Assembly: GCA_041695325.1 (NCBI GenBank)
Contig: JBGFRC010000004.1
Span: forward strand, 5,774 to 69,773
Origin: SURF-13 sp041695325
GTDB lineage: Bacteria > Pseudomonadota > Gammaproteobacteria > SURF-13
Length of the DNA: 64,000 nucleotides
Reading direction: 5' to 3'
The translations under genes were made by a program, and so were the position numbers. A model generated the notes under the pieces. It was not told the origin of the DNA. It searched no databases and saw only the letters and a program-made list of their open reading frames with translations. Of the stretch, positions 1 to 8,769 are shown in pieces; the stretch's first letter is position 1, and the number at the start of each line of letters is the position of its first letter.

Positions 1-1
1 G

Positions 2-784
2 GCCTCCAAGATGCGCAAGGCGCAGGAGCGCATGCGCGCCTCGCGCCCTTACGGCGAAAAGATACGCAACGTCGCCGCGCACATGAGCCGTGCCAGCATG
101 GAATACCGCCATCCGTTCCTCATCAGGCGCCCTGAGATCAAGAACGTGGGCGTGATCGTGGTCACCTCCGACAAAGGTCTGTGCGGCGGCCTCAACACCA
201 ATGTGCTGCGTATGGCGCTCGGCAAGTTGAGGGAGTGGGATACCGCGAGGACCGGCGTGCGCGTGTGCTGCATCGGCAACAAGGGGCTGGGCTTCATGAA
301 CCGTCTGGGCGCGAATATCACATCGCAAGTCACCGGCCTGGGCGACACGCCGCACCTGGAGAAGCTGATCGGCGCGGTGAAGGTGATGCTGGATGATTAC
401 TCCAGCGGCGAAATTGACGCGCTGACCATTTTCTACACCCGCTTCATCAACACCATGAAGCAGGAGCCGGTGATGGAGCAGTTGCTGCCGCTGTCCGGCG
501 AAAAGCTGAGCGGCGGCGTGGAAGGCAGATGGGATTATATCTACGAGCCGGATGCAAAGACCGCGATAGACGCGGTCATGGTGCGTTACATCGAGGCGCT
601 GGTGTACCAGGCAGTGGCGGAAAACATGGCGTCCGAGCAAAGCGCGCGCATGGTGGCGATGAAGGCCGCGTCGGACAACGCCGGTAACGTGATAGACGAA
701 TTGAAGCTGGTTTACAACAAGACCCGCCAGGCGGCGATTACCAAGGAACTGTCGGAAATCGTCGGCGGCGCCGCGGCCGTTTAA
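2..784 (+). CDS. atpG: ATP synthase F1 subunit gamma (5' end missing)
   Basis: Central-stalk subunit of F1; its rotation couples proton flow through Fo to catalysis in the beta subunits. The frame is open from base 2 (A-S-K before the first ATG at 11), which matches the family sequence a few dozen residues after the real start, so the N-terminus lies outside the window. About 260 residues are visible. Conserved pieces include SDKGLCGGLN near the start and the C-terminal ARMVAMKAASDNA helix ending in ELSEIVGGAAAV. It is followed by atpD and atpC in the usual order. A long inverted repeat fills the space before atpD. Identification is secure. Confidence 0.97.
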   Translation, partial: ASKMRKAQERMRASRPYGEKIRNVAAHMSRASMEYRHPFLIRRPEIKNVGVIVVTSDKGLCGGLNTNVLRMALGKLREWDTARTGVRVCCIGNKGLGFMNRLGANITSQVTGLGDTPHLEKLIGAVKVMLDDYSSGEIDALTIFYTRFINTMKQEPVMEQLLPLSGEKLSGGVEGRWDYIYEPDAKTAIDAVMVRYIEALVYQAVAENMASEQSARMVAMKAASDNAGNVIDELKLVYNKTRQAAITKELSEIVGGAAAV

Positions 785-879
785 GACAGTAACGAGTAGC
801 TAGTAGCGAGTTGCTAGTGGCGAGGAAAATCGTACCGTGCACTTACTAGCCACTCGCAACTAGCCACTCGTTACTGTCT
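784..879. repeat. Long imperfect inverted repeat between atpG and atpD
   Basis: The left arm starts AGACAGTAACGAGT at 784 and runs to about 824. The right arm (845-879) ends ACTCGTTACTGTCT, its reverse complement. Inside the arms the short unit CTAGTxGCGAG is itself repeated. As RNA this would be a large hairpin within the atp transcript; as DNA it could be a cruciform or the relic of a small non-autonomous element. There is no T-run after it, so it does not look like a simple intrinsic terminator. Confidence 0.75.
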
Positions 880-922
880 ACCAGTTAACGAATTTCAATT
901 TGAGTTTGTGAGGAATATGAAC

Positions 923-2320
923 ATGAGCGCAGGAACAATAGTTCAGTGCATCGGCGCGGTGGTGGACGTGCAGTTTCCGCGCGAGCAGATACCCAAGGTG
1001 TACGATGCCTTGCTGCTCGACGAGCAAGGCGCGAGCGGCGCCGAGCCGGGGCTCACCTTCGAGGTGCAGCAGCAGCTGGGCGACGGCGTGGTGCGCACCA
1101 TTGCCATGGGTTCGAGCGACGGCTTGCGCCGCGGCATGCGGGTGAAGAACACCGGCGCGCCGATCTCGGTGCCGGTCGGCCACGGCACGCTGGGACGCAT
1201 CATGGACGTGCTCGGCCGCCCGATAGATGAGGCCGGTCCGGTCCAATCTGACGAGAAACGCCCGATCCACGCCAAGGCGCCGAAGTTCGATGAGCTGTCG
1301 CCCTCCGTGGAGCTGCTGGAAACCGGCATCAAGGTGATAGACTTGATCTGTCCGTTCGCCAAGGGCGGCAAGGTCGGCCTGTTCGGCGGCGCCGGCGTGG
1401 GCAAGACCGTGAACATGATGGAGTTGATCAACAACATCGCCAAGCAGCATGCCGGTTTGTCGGTGTTCGCCGGCGTGGGCGAGCGCACCCGCGAGGGCAA
1501 CGACTTCTACCATGAAATGAAAGAGTCCAACGTGCTGGACAAGGTGTCCATGGTGTTCGGCCAGATGAACGAGCCGCCCGGCAACCGTCTGCGCGTGGCG
1601 CTGACCGGTTTGACCATGGCGGAGAAATTCCGCGACGCAGGCCGCGACATCCTGTTCTTCGTGGACAATATTTACCGCTACACCCTGGCCGGCACCGAAG
1701 TGTCGGCCCTCCTTGGCCGTATGCCGTCCGCCGTGGGCTACCAGCCGACGCTGGCGGAAGAAATGGGCCGCCTGCAGGAGCGCATCACCTCGACCAAGGT
1801 CGGCTCGATCACCTCGATTCAGGCGGTGTACGTGCCCGCCGACGACTTGACCGATCCGTCGCCCGCGACCACCTTCCTGCACCTGGACTCCACCGTGGTG
1901 CTGTCGCGCGACATCGCTTCGCTCGGCATCTACCCGGCGGTGGACCCGCTCGACTCCACCTCGCGCCAGCTTGATCCGCTGGTGGTGGGCGAGGAGCACT
2001 ACAGCGTGGCGCGCTCGGTGCAGGCCACGCTGCAACGCTACAAGGAGCTGCGCGACATCATCGCCATCCTGGGCATGGACGAACTGTCGCCGGAAGACAA
2101 GCTGGCCGTGGCCCGCGCGCGCAAGATACAGCGCTTTTTGTCGCAGCCGTTTCACGTCGCCGAAGTGTTCACCGGCAGCCCCGGCAAATACGTGCCGCTC
2201 AAGGAAACCATCCGCGGCTTCAAGGGCATCGTCAGCGGCGAATACGACCACCTGCCGGAGCAGGCGTTCTACATGGTCGGCACGATAGACGAGGCGATGG
2301 AGAAGGCGAAGACTCTATAA
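923..2320 (+). CDS. atpD: ATP synthase F1 subunit beta
   Basis: Catalytic subunit of the F1 head; makes ATP from ADP and phosphate at the alpha/beta interfaces. The 465-residue product matches the family length. The P-loop GGAGVGKT is at about residues 155-162. GERTREGNDFYHEM and the VDNIYRY region follow, and the loop LLGRMPSAVGYQPTL is intact. ATG 923 is preferred over ATG 917 and GTG 908 because GAGGA (910-914) is correctly spaced from it and MSAGTIVQCIGAVVDVQF aligns with the family N-terminus. It lies between atpG and atpC. Confidence 0.98.
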   Translation: MSAGTIVQCIGAVVDVQFPREQIPKVYDALLLDEQGASGAEPGLTFEVQQQLGDGVVRTIAMGSSDGLRRGMRVKNTGAPISVPVGHGTLGRIMDVLGRPIDEAGPVQSDEKRPIHAKAPKFDELSPSVELLETGIKVIDLICPFAKGGKVGLFGGAGVGKTVNMMELINNIAKQHAGLSVFAGVGERTREGNDFYHEMKESNVLDKVSMVFGQMNEPPGNRLRVALTGLTMAEKFRDAGRDILFFVDNIYRYTLAGTEVSALLGRMPSAVGYQPTLAEEMGRLQERITSTKVGSITSIQAVYVPADDLTDPSPATTFLHLDSTVVLSRDIASLGIYPAVDPLDSTSRQLDPLVVGEEHYSVARSVQATLQRYKELRDIIAILGMDELSPEDKLAVARARKIQRFLSQPFHVAEVFTGSPGKYVPLKETIRGFKGIVSGEYDHLPEQAFYMVGTIDEAMEKAKTL

Positions 2321-2341
2321 CAGCGGCTTGGAATTTAAGAT

Positions 2342-2767
2342 ATGGCCATGACCCTGCACGTAGACATCGTAAGCGCCGAGGCGGAGATTTTCTCCGGCAC
2401 CGCGGAGCGGGTGTTCGTCCCCGGCGTGATGGGCGAGCTCGGCATTCTGCCGCGCCACGCGCCGTTGCTCACCCCGCTGCGTCCGGGCGAAGTGCGCGTC
2501 GAGATGCCCGGCGGCGAAGAGCAGATATTCTACGTCTCCAGCGGCATGCTGGAGATACAGCCGCACGTGGTCACCATCCTCTCCGACACGGCGCTGCGCG
2601 CGCACGATCTGGACGAGGCCAAGGCCCTGGAGTCCAAGCAACGCGCCGAAGAAGCCATGAAAGACAAGACCGGGACCATGGAAATCGCCAAGGCCCAGGC
2701 CGAGCTGGCCGAGGCGGTGGCGCAACTGCAAACCATCCAGCGGCTGCGCAAAAAATCAGGCCGCTGA
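2342..2767 (+). CDS. atpC: ATP synthase F1 subunit epsilon
   Basis: Stalk subunit that links gamma to the c-ring and restrains ATP hydrolysis. The 141-residue protein has the N-terminal beta-sandwich (MAMTLHVDIVSAEAEIFSG, then GELGILPRHAPLLTPLRPG) and the C-terminal two-helix region rich in A, E, K and Q. It starts 21 bases after atpD and ends the ATP synthase operon. The start MAMT is the usual one for proteobacteria. Confidence 0.97.
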   Translation: MAMTLHVDIVSAEAEIFSGTAERVFVPGVMGELGILPRHAPLLTPLRPGEVRVEMPGGEEQIFYVSSGMLEIQPHVVTILSDTALRAHDLDEAKALESKQRAEEAMKDKTGTMEIAKAQAELAEAVAQLQTIQRLRKKSGR

Positions 2768-2827
2768 CCTCTTCTTGCGTCAGGGCTCTCCTCGACGCGG
2801 CTTATTTCGTAGTTTATTCTTAAGGCC

Positions 2828-4216
2828 ATGAGCCTCAGCGTCGTCATACTCGCCGCCGGACAAGGCACGCGCATGTGTTCCAGCCTGCCCAAGGTGCTGC
2901 ATAAGCTGGCGGGGCGCGCGCTGCTGGAGCACGTGACCCGCACGGCGCGCGAGCTCACGCAAAAAATCGCAGTGGTGTACGGCTACGGCGGCGACGCCGT
3001 TCCCAGGACGCTGGCGCATCTCGATGTGCGCTGGGTGGAACAAGCCCCCCAGCTCGGCACCGGCCACGCGCTGCTCCAGGCCATGCCTTCCGTCCCGGAT
3101 GATGACACCGTGCTGGTACTCTACGGCGACGTGCCGCTGATCACCGTTGCCACGCTCAATAAGCTCATCGGCGCCGCGGACAAGGACGGCCTCGGTCTGT
3201 TGACGGTGAAGCTGGATGATCCCGCCGGCTACGGCCGCATCGTGCGCGATGCGCATGGCAAGATAGCGCGCATCGTGGAAGAAAAGGACGCCACGGCGGA
3301 CGAGCGCGCAATAAAGGAAATCAACACCGGCCTGCTGGCGGTGTGCGCCCAGCGCCTGCGCGCCTGGCTTAAAGAATTGAAAAGCGACAACGCGCAGCGC
3401 GAGTATTATCTGACCGACGTCATCGCGCTCGCGGCGCGCGACGGGGTGGCGGTAAACGCGGTCTTTGCTGAAAATGCGGCGGAAGCGCTGGGCGTCAATA
3501 CCAGGGCGCAGCTTGCCGGGCTGGAGCGCCGGTATCAGCGCATGCAGGCCGAACGCCTGATGGCGCAAGGCGTCACGCTCGCCGACCCCGCACGCTTCGA
3601 CTTGCGCGGCGAACTCAGCGCGGGCGGCGACGTGGAGATAGACGCCAACGTCATCCTCGAAGGCAAGGTGACGCTGGGCGAGCGCGTGCGCATCGGGCCG
3701 TTTACCCTGCTGCGCAACGTGAGCGTGGCCGATGACGTAAGCATCTTGTCACACTGCGTGATCGAAGATGCCGTGATCGGCAAACATTGCCGCATCGGGC
3801 CCTACGCGCGCGTCCGCCCCGAAACCCGGCTTGGCCCCGGCGCGCACATCGGCAACTTCGTCGAGATCAAAAAATCCACGGTGGGGGAAAACTCCAAGAT
3901 CAATCATCTGAGCTACGTGGGCGACGCCACGGTGGGGCGCGAAGTGAACGTCGGCGCGGGCACCATCACCTGCAACTACGACGGCGTGAGCAAACATCAA
4001 ACCGTGATCGGCGACGGCGCCTTCATCGGCTCCGATACCCAGCTGGTGGCACCGGTCACGGTGGGCGCGGGCGCGGTGGTCGGCGCCGGCTCCACCATCA
4101 CCCAGGACGTGCCCCCGGACGTGCTGGCATTGTCGCGCGTGAAGCAAAGCACCGTGCCGGGGTGGAAAAGGCCCATCAAAACAGAGAAAAGAGAAAAGGG
4201 AAAAGAGAAAAGTTAA
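2828..4216 (+). CDS. glmU: Bifunctional UDP-N-acetylglucosamine pyrophosphorylase / glucosamine-1-phosphate N-acetyltransferase
   Basis: Makes UDP-GlcNAc for peptidoglycan and LPS: the C-terminal domain acetylates GlcN-1-P and the N-terminal domain adds UMP. The 462-residue product has the nucleotidyltransferase signature LAAGQGTRMCSSLPKVLHK at the N-terminus and hexapeptide left-handed beta-helix repeats from about residue 250. The acetyltransferase site NHLSYVGDA and GAGTITCNYDG are intact. It forms a pathway pair with glmS downstream. The last dozen codons (KTEKREKGKEKS) come from a purine-rich tract that is one arm of an inverted repeat, so the tail looks like an added extension. Confidence 0.97.
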   Translation: MSLSVVILAAGQGTRMCSSLPKVLHKLAGRALLEHVTRTARELTQKIAVVYGYGGDAVPRTLAHLDVRWVEQAPQLGTGHALLQAMPSVPDDDTVLVLYGDVPLITVATLNKLIGAADKDGLGLLTVKLDDPAGYGRIVRDAHGKIARIVEEKDATADERAIKEINTGLLAVCAQRLRAWLKELKSDNAQREYYLTDVIALAARDGVAVNAVFAENAAEALGVNTRAQLAGLERRYQRMQAERLMAQGVTLADPARFDLRGELSAGGDVEIDANVILEGKVTLGERVRIGPFTLLRNVSVADDVSILSHCVIEDAVIGKHCRIGPYARVRPETRLGPGAHIGNFVEIKKSTVGENSKINHLSYVGDATVGREVNVGAGTITCNYDGVSKHQTVIGDGAFIGSDTQLVAPVTVGAGAVVGAGSTITQDVPPDVLALSRVKQSTVPGWKRPIKTEKREKGKEKS

Positions 4217-4267
4217 ATACTGCTACGCTATGATCCTCTTCTCTTTTCTCTTGCCTCTTTCCTCTTC
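4180..4267. repeat. Purine/pyrimidine inverted repeat at the glmU-glmS junction
   Basis: An AGAGAAAAGAGAAAAGGGAA-type purine tract (about 4180-4212) covers the glmU stop. After about 20 bases it faces a CTCTTCTCTTTTCTCTTGCC-type pyrimidine tract (about 4235-4267). The arms are imperfect complements. The left arm codes for the charged tail of GlmU. It could fold as a long RNA stem between the two genes; there is no U-tract, so a terminator role is not clear. Confidence 0.6.
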
Positions 4268-4284
4268 CGCGGAGCGGAGTTGAT

Positions 4285-6111
4285 ATGTGCGGAATAGTCG
4301 GAGCGCTGGCGGAGCGCAATGTCGTGCCGGTGCTGATCGAGGGCCTGAAGCGCCTGGAGTACCGCGGCTATGACTCCGCCGGCATCGCGATCCTGAACGG
4401 CGGCTTGCAACGCGTGCGGCGCGTGGGGCGCGTGGCCGAGATGGAGGCCGAGGCGCGCGCGCAAAATCTGAGTGGCGTGGCTGGCGTCGGCCACACGCGC
4501 TGGGCCACGCACGGTGGCGTCACCGAATTCAACGCCCATCCCATCATCTCGCGCGGCGAGATCGCGGTGGTGCACAACGGCATCATCGAGAATCACGATG
4601 CGATGCGCGCGCGCCTCAAGGGCCTGGGCTACGGCTTCGAATCGCAAACCGACACCGAGGTCATCGCCCACCTCATCCACCACTACTACACCCAATCCGC
4701 CGATCTCCTCGCCGCCACGCGCAAGGCGGCGGCCGAGCTGGAGGGCGCGTACGCCATCGGCGTCATCGCCCTCAAGTCGCCGGACGTGATGTGCTGCGCG
4801 CGCATGGGCTGTCCGTTGCTCATCGGCCTCGGCGAGGGTGAGAACTTCATCGCCTCCGACGTATCGGCGCTGCTCCCCGCCACGCGCCGCATCGCGTATC
4901 TCGAGGAAGGCGACGTGGCCGCGCTCACGCGCAGCGGCGTCAGCGTCGTGAATCATCAGGGTCAGGCGGTGACGCGCCCGGTGCATCTTTCCACCCTGTC
5001 GGACGATGACGTGGATTTGGGCCTGTACCGCCACTACATGCAGAAGGAAATCCACGAGCAGCCGCGCGCCTTGTCCGACACGCTGGAAGGCGTCATCAGC
5101 GAGGGCCCGTCGCCGGCGCTGTTCGGCGCCGAAGCGGAACAGGTGTTGCGCGCCGCGAATTCGGTGCTGATATTGGCCGCGGGCACCAGCTATTACGCGG
5201 GCCTGGTGGCGCGCCACTGGATCGAATCCATCGCGCGCCTGCCGTGCACGGTGGAGCTGGGTCATGAATACCGTTACCGCGACTCCATTCCTGACCCCGA
5301 TCAGCTCGTCGTCACCATCTCGCAATCGGGCGAGACGCTGGACACGATGGAGGCGCTCAAGCGCGCCAAGCAGCTCGGCCACGACAAGACCCTGTCCATC
5401 TGCAACGTGCAAGAGAGCGCCATCCCGCGCGCCTCCAGACTGGTGTTCTACACCCGCGCCGGGGCCGAGATCGGCGTGGCGTCCACCAAGGCCTTCACCA
5501 CCCAGCTTGCGGCGCTGTTCATACTGACGCTGGTGCTGGCCAAGCTGCGCGGCCGTCTCGGCGCGGAGCAGGAGCACGAACACATCGAGGCCCTGCGCCA
5601 CCTGCCGGGCAGCGTGCAGCATGCGCTTAATCTCGAAGCGCTGATACAAGCATGGGCCGGGCGCTTCGCCTTCAGGCAGCACGCCTTGTTTCTGGGGCGC
5701 GGGCTGCACTACCCGATCGCGCTCGAAGGCGCGCTGAAGCTGAAGGAGATTTCCTACATCCACGCCGAGGCCTATCCCGCCGGCGAGTTGAAACACGGCC
5801 CGCTGGCGCTGGTGGACAGCGACATGCCGGTGGTGGTGATCGCCCCCAACGACGCGCTGCTGGAGAAGGTGAAATCCAACATGCAGGAAGTGCGCGCGCG
5901 CGGCGGCGAGCTGTACGTGTTCGCCGACCTCGACAGCCACTTCGGCGAAACCGAAGGCGTGCACGTCATCCGCACCCCACGTCACGCGGGCGTGCTGTCG
6001 CCCGTGGTGCACGCGATACCGGTACAGATCCTCGCCTACCACGCCGCCTTGCAGAAGGGCACCGACGTGGACAAGCCGCGCAATCTGGCCAAGTCCGTTA
6101 CCGTGGAGTAA
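4285..6111 (+). CDS. glmS: Glutamine--fructose-6-phosphate aminotransferase (isomerizing)
   Basis: First step of hexosamine synthesis: fructose-6-P plus glutamine gives glucosamine-6-P. The 608-residue protein starts MCGIVGAL, where Cys2 is the class II glutamine amidotransferase nucleophile after Met removal. EYRGYDSAGIAI and HTRWATHG follow. Two SIS sugar-isomerase domains fill the C-terminal half (GTSYYAGLVARHW, SQSGETLDT, then the ending DKPRNLAKSVTVE). GGAG precedes the ATG. It is immediately downstream of glmU. Confidence 0.98.
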   Translation: MCGIVGALAERNVVPVLIEGLKRLEYRGYDSAGIAILNGGLQRVRRVGRVAEMEAEARAQNLSGVAGVGHTRWATHGGVTEFNAHPIISRGEIAVVHNGIIENHDAMRARLKGLGYGFESQTDTEVIAHLIHHYYTQSADLLAATRKAAAELEGAYAIGVIALKSPDVMCCARMGCPLLIGLGEGENFIASDVSALLPATRRIAYLEEGDVAALTRSGVSVVNHQGQAVTRPVHLSTLSDDDVDLGLYRHYMQKEIHEQPRALSDTLEGVISEGPSPALFGAEAEQVLRAANSVLILAAGTSYYAGLVARHWIESIARLPCTVELGHEYRYRDSIPDPDQLVVTISQSGETLDTMEALKRAKQLGHDKTLSICNVQESAIPRASRLVFYTRAGAEIGVASTKAFTTQLAALFILTLVLAKLRGRLGAEQEHEHIEALRHLPGSVQHALNLEALIQAWAGRFAFRQHALFLGRGLHYPIALEGALKLKEISYIHAEAYPAGELKHGPLALVDSDMPVVVIAPNDALLEKVKSNMQEVRARGGELYVFADLDSHFGETEGVHVIRTPRHAGVLSPVVHAIPVQILAYHAALQKGTDVDKPRNLAKSVTVE

Positions 6112-6140
6112 CGGCGCGCGCGCCGGGCCGCTTCTCGATT

Positions 6141-6307
6141 AGGGAAGCTCTGAATAATTCCATCCAGGAATTATCAGAGCACGAAAAGCAAAAATGTGGC
6201 CATAAGATTTCTTATGGTGCTTTTCTTCATTTTACAATCACATGCGTGATTGTAAAATGGCGGCACGTCCATGTGCCGCAGGAAACTCTGAATAAATCAG
6301 AGTTTCC
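6141..6307 (+). repeat. Composite hairpin element, copy A
   Basis: Five hairpins lie in series. First, GCTCTGAATAATTCC pairs with GGAATTATCAGAGC (6147-6180). Second, GAAAAGC pairs with GCTTTTC around an inner CCATAAG/CTTATGG stem (6183-6225). Third, CATTTTACAATCAC pairs with GTGATTGTAAAATG (6228-6259), a perfect stem. Fourth, CGGCAC pairs with GTGCCG (about 6261-6278). Fifth, AGGAAACTCTGA pairs with TCAGAGTTTCCT (6280-6308). The last hairpin contains the stop codon of the convergent minus-strand membrane gene. Related copies lie at 11664-11820, 31938-32158 and 33158-33229. Confidence 0.85.
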
Positions 6308-6707
6308 TCAGTTTGAACAACACCATCCCGGCGAGCATCGAAACCACGAACACCGCCGTGGCCGGGGCCAGGCCGGGCAAGGCCGCCAGCGCCGGGCCGG
6401 GACAGTAGCCGCTCAAGCCCCAGCCGATGCCGAACAAGACGCTGCCCGTAATCAGGCGTGCGTCTATGCGCCCGGCCGTGGGCAGCGAGAACTTTTCCGC
6501 CAGCAGCGGCGCGTTGAGTTGAGTGATCCAGCGGTAAGAGAGGAAATACACCAGCGTGGCGCTCGCCATCACCAGCAGCAAACTGGGATCCCAGTCGCCC
6601 GCGAGGTCCAGAAAGGCGAGGATTTTCGCAGGCTGGGTCATGCCCGCGACGCCGAGCCCCACGGCGAACAGGAGGCCGAGCGCAAATGCAGCAAGCGCTG
6701 ATTTCAT
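6297..6707 (-). CDS. DUF6691-type YeeE/YedE partner membrane protein
   Basis: Small integral membrane protein that usually accompanies a YeeE/YedE half-transporter; the pair is thought to move a sulfur species such as thiosulfate, but the substrate here is inferred. The 136-residue product begins MKSALAAFALGLLFAVGLGV and has about four hydrophobic segments. The motif GIGWGLSGYCPGPALAAL resembles the Cys motif of the YeeE family. The ATG at 6707 overlaps the stop of the upstream gene (ATGA), so the two are translationally coupled. The stop codon lies inside the last hairpin of repeat copy A. Confidence 0.85.
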   Translation of the reverse strand: MKSALAAFALGLLFAVGLGVAGMTQPAKILAFLDLAGDWDPSLLLVMASATLVYFLSYRWITQLNAPLLAEKFSLPTAGRIDARLITGSVLFGIGWGLSGYCPGPALAALPGLAPATAVFVVSMLAGMVLFKLRKL

Positions 6708-7123
6708 AACACGTGACGCTCGATAAAGACGGTGACTATGGCGCTCGCCATGAATGTCGTGACGGCGGCGAGCGAACGCGGCGACAGGCGGCCGATGCCG
6801 CATACGCCGTGGCCGCTGGTGCAGCCGCTGCCGAGGCGCGTGCCGTAACCCACCAGCAACCCGGCGACGGCGTAGGTGAGGTATGAATAATCAGGCGGCA
6901 GTGCGAGCGCCCGCGGAGAAAACCACCACAGCAATAAGCCGCCCGCGATCAATCCGGCGATAAAGGCGGCGCGCCACGACGTGTCGCCGCGCGGCAGATC
7001 AAGCAGTCCGCCCAGGATGCCGCTGATGCCCGCGATGCGTCCACTGAACAACAGCAGTCCCGCGGCGGCGAAACCAATCAGCAGCCCGTCCAGCGTTGCG
7101 CTGATGGGTGTGAAATGTTCCAT
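6704..7123 (-). CDS. YeeE/YedE family sulfur-transport membrane protein
   Basis: Half-length YeeE/YedE protein (139 residues, about four membrane spans). The family signature is GYGTRLGSGCTSGHGVCGIG followed by RLSPRS; its two cysteines are the residues proposed to relay sulfur in related thiosulfate transporters. GGAGA lies just upstream of the ATG. It sits in the order persulfide dioxygenase, TauE, YeeE, DUF6691, all on the minus strand, which points to handling of sulfide-derived sulfane sulfur. Confidence 0.9.
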   Translation of the reverse strand: MEHFTPISATLDGLLIGFAAAGLLLFSGRIAGISGILGGLLDLPRGDTSWRAAFIAGLIAGGLLLWWFSPRALALPPDYSYLTYAVAGLLVGYGTRLGSGCTSGHGVCGIGRLSPRSLAAVTTFMASAIVTVFIERHVL

Positions 7124-7137
7124 TAAGATTTCTCCAG

Positions 7138-7920
7138 TCAGAGCTTGCTAAAGTTTACCTGGATGGGCCACGTTTTCCAGGACGCCGGTACTTGCTGGTA
7201 CACCAGCCAGACCGCGATTACCAGGATAAACCAGCCAAACCCCTTTGTCAGGTGCGGGAGCGTCAAGTGCCGCGCCAGCCTATGGCCGAGAAACGTGCCC
7301 GCGATGGCGAACAACGTGACCACCACGGCGAGCACGTAATCAATTCGAATGTGCGCGCTGTGGCCGACGAGGCCCGCAGCAGCATTGAGCATGATAACCA
7401 AAAGCGAGGTGCCGACCGCCTCGCGCATGGGCATGCCGCTCAGCAGCACCAGAGCGGGCACGACCAGAAAGCCGCCGCCCGCGCCCACCAGGCCGGTGAG
7501 CGCGCCGGTCAAGGCCCCCTGCGCCAGGAGCGGCGCGGTCCCGACTACATGCACGGGACCTGGGGTTTCAAGGCCCCGCGGGTGCAGCATCATGACGGCG
7601 CTGACCACCATCACCGCGGCGAGCAGCCATAGCAACAGCGCGGCCGGGATAAAGCCCGCAGCGAACCCGCCGGCGTAAGCGCCCGCCATGCCGCCGGCGG
7701 CGAACAGCGCGCCCGTGCGCCAGCGCACGTGGCCGGCGCGCGCGTGTTGAATGAGCGCCGCGCCCGCGGTGAGCGCGACCACGAACAGCGAAGTGCCGAT
7801 CGCCGCCTGTATGCCGATATCCTCATAAACAAACAGCGCCACGGTGAGCAGCGAACCGCCGCCGCCGAATACGCCCAGCGACAGGCCGATCAACAAGGCG
7901 AACAATGCGGTGAGCAGCAA
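7138..7920 (-). CDS. TauE/SafE family sulfite/organosulfur exporter
   Basis: Membrane protein of 260 residues with about eight hydrophobic segments. It has the glycine-rich N-terminal motif GVFGGGGSLLTVALFVY and the internal repeat GLVGAGGGFLVVPALVLLSG typical of TauE/SafE. It probably exports sulfite made by the neighbouring persulfide dioxygenase. The best start is a TTG at 7920, three bases after the upstream stop; no ATG is available near the conserved N-terminus. The spacing implies coupling with the upstream gene. Confidence 0.9.
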   Translation of the reverse strand: MLLTALFALLIGLSLGVFGGGGSLLTVALFVYEDIGIQAAIGTSLFVVALTAGAALIQHARAGHVRWRTGALFAAGGMAGAYAGGFAAGFIPAALLLWLLAAVMVVSAVMMLHPRGLETPGPVHVVGTAPLLAQGALTGALTGLVGAGGGFLVVPALVLLSGMPMREAVGTSLLVIMLNAAAGLVGHSAHIRIDYVLAVVVTLFAIAGTFLGHRLARHLTLPHLTKGFGWFILVIAVWLVYQQVPASWKTWPIQVNFSKL

Positions 7921-7923
7921 AGC

Positions 7924-8655
7924 TTATCCCTGCACCGCGCTTTGCTTGCCCGCGCGCGGCGCGCAAGCGGGCTCACCGCCGCAAGCCAGGTTGGCGGGCA
8001 GCGCGCGGTCTATCTGTTTCGGATAGGGCAGTTTCAGCTCGCGCATGATGCGGATAAACTCTTCGCGCGTCTTGCCGCCGCCGAGACGCGCGTTCTTGGC
8101 CCGTTCCTGCTTGATGGTGGACACGGTGTTGCCGTTGTAGTCGTGCGCCGGATACACCAGCGTGTCGGGCGGCAGGGTGAATAATTTTTCGTGGATGCCG
8201 TCGTACAGCCGGCCCGCGTCGCCGTGCTGGAAGTCGGTGCGGCCGCAGCCGCCGATGAGCAGCGCGTCGCCGGTGAACACGCGGTCGCCCACGACGTAGG
8301 AAACGTCGGCGTTGGTGTGGCCGGGCGTATGGCGCACTTCGATGCGGATATCGCCCGCCTGCAACGTGTCGCCGTCGGACACTAGCACGTCGGCGCAGCG
8401 TGCGCCTGCGTCGCGGTGTACCACGCTTTTACTGCCCAGCTTGTCGCGCAATGCCGCCGCGCCGGTGACGTGGTCGGCGTGCACGTGCGTCTCCAGGGTA
8501 TAGACGAGCTTTAATTGCAAATCCTTGAGGAGTTGAATATAGGCATCAACCTCTTCCGCCACCGGGTCTATGAGCACCGCCTCGCGCGTGCGCTCGCAGC
8601 CGAGCAGATAGGTATAAGTCGAACTGACGGGCTCGTATAATTGGCGGAAGATCAT
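7924..8655 (-). CDS. ETHE1-like persulfide dioxygenase (MBL-fold)
   Basis: Mononuclear iron enzyme that oxidises glutathione persulfide to sulfite with O2. With the start at ATG 8655 the product has 243 residues. The metallo-beta-lactamase motif THVHADH has H57, H59, D61 and H62; further ligands are in HTPGHTNAD (H113) and TGDALLIGGCGRTDFQ (D130), which is the ETHE1 type. No rhodanese domain is fused. A TTG 18 bases upstream in frame is possible but less likely. It heads a four-gene sulfur operon and is divergent from a sigma-54 activator, the known arrangement for sulfide-responsive dioxygenases. Confidence 0.93.
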   Translation of the reverse strand: MIFRQLYEPVSSTYTYLLGCERTREAVLIDPVAEEVDAYIQLLKDLQLKLVYTLETHVHADHVTGAAALRDKLGSKSVVHRDAGARCADVLVSDGDTLQAGDIRIEVRHTPGHTNADVSYVVGDRVFTGDALLIGGCGRTDFQHGDAGRLYDGIHEKLFTLPPDTLVYPAHDYNGNTVSTIKQERAKNARLGGGKTREEFIRIMRELKLPYPKQIDRALPANLACGGEPACAPRAGKQSAVQG

Positions 8656-8769
8656 GTGGCTAAGGTAATGCAACGGCTAACCATTTTCAAGCTCAAAAGT
8701 AGGCGCTCGAAAATGATACTAAGTATATGATTTTTAAGTAAAATATATTTTTTATATGTCCAGATGTGT

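Noticed and set aside
878..2251. Long minus-strand open frame opposite atpD
   Set aside because: Antisense shadow of a high-GC gene; low-complexity His/Arg/Ala-rich translation with no domain. The same holds for the long frames opposite glmS (4228-6042), the ABC transporter (19663-21360) and groEL (42857-44263).
8656..8700. Possible sigma-54 promoter TGG-N7-TTGCA for the persulfide dioxygenase (minus strand)
   Set aside because: The GG to GC distance is 9, not the required 10, and it would place the transcript start at the ATG.
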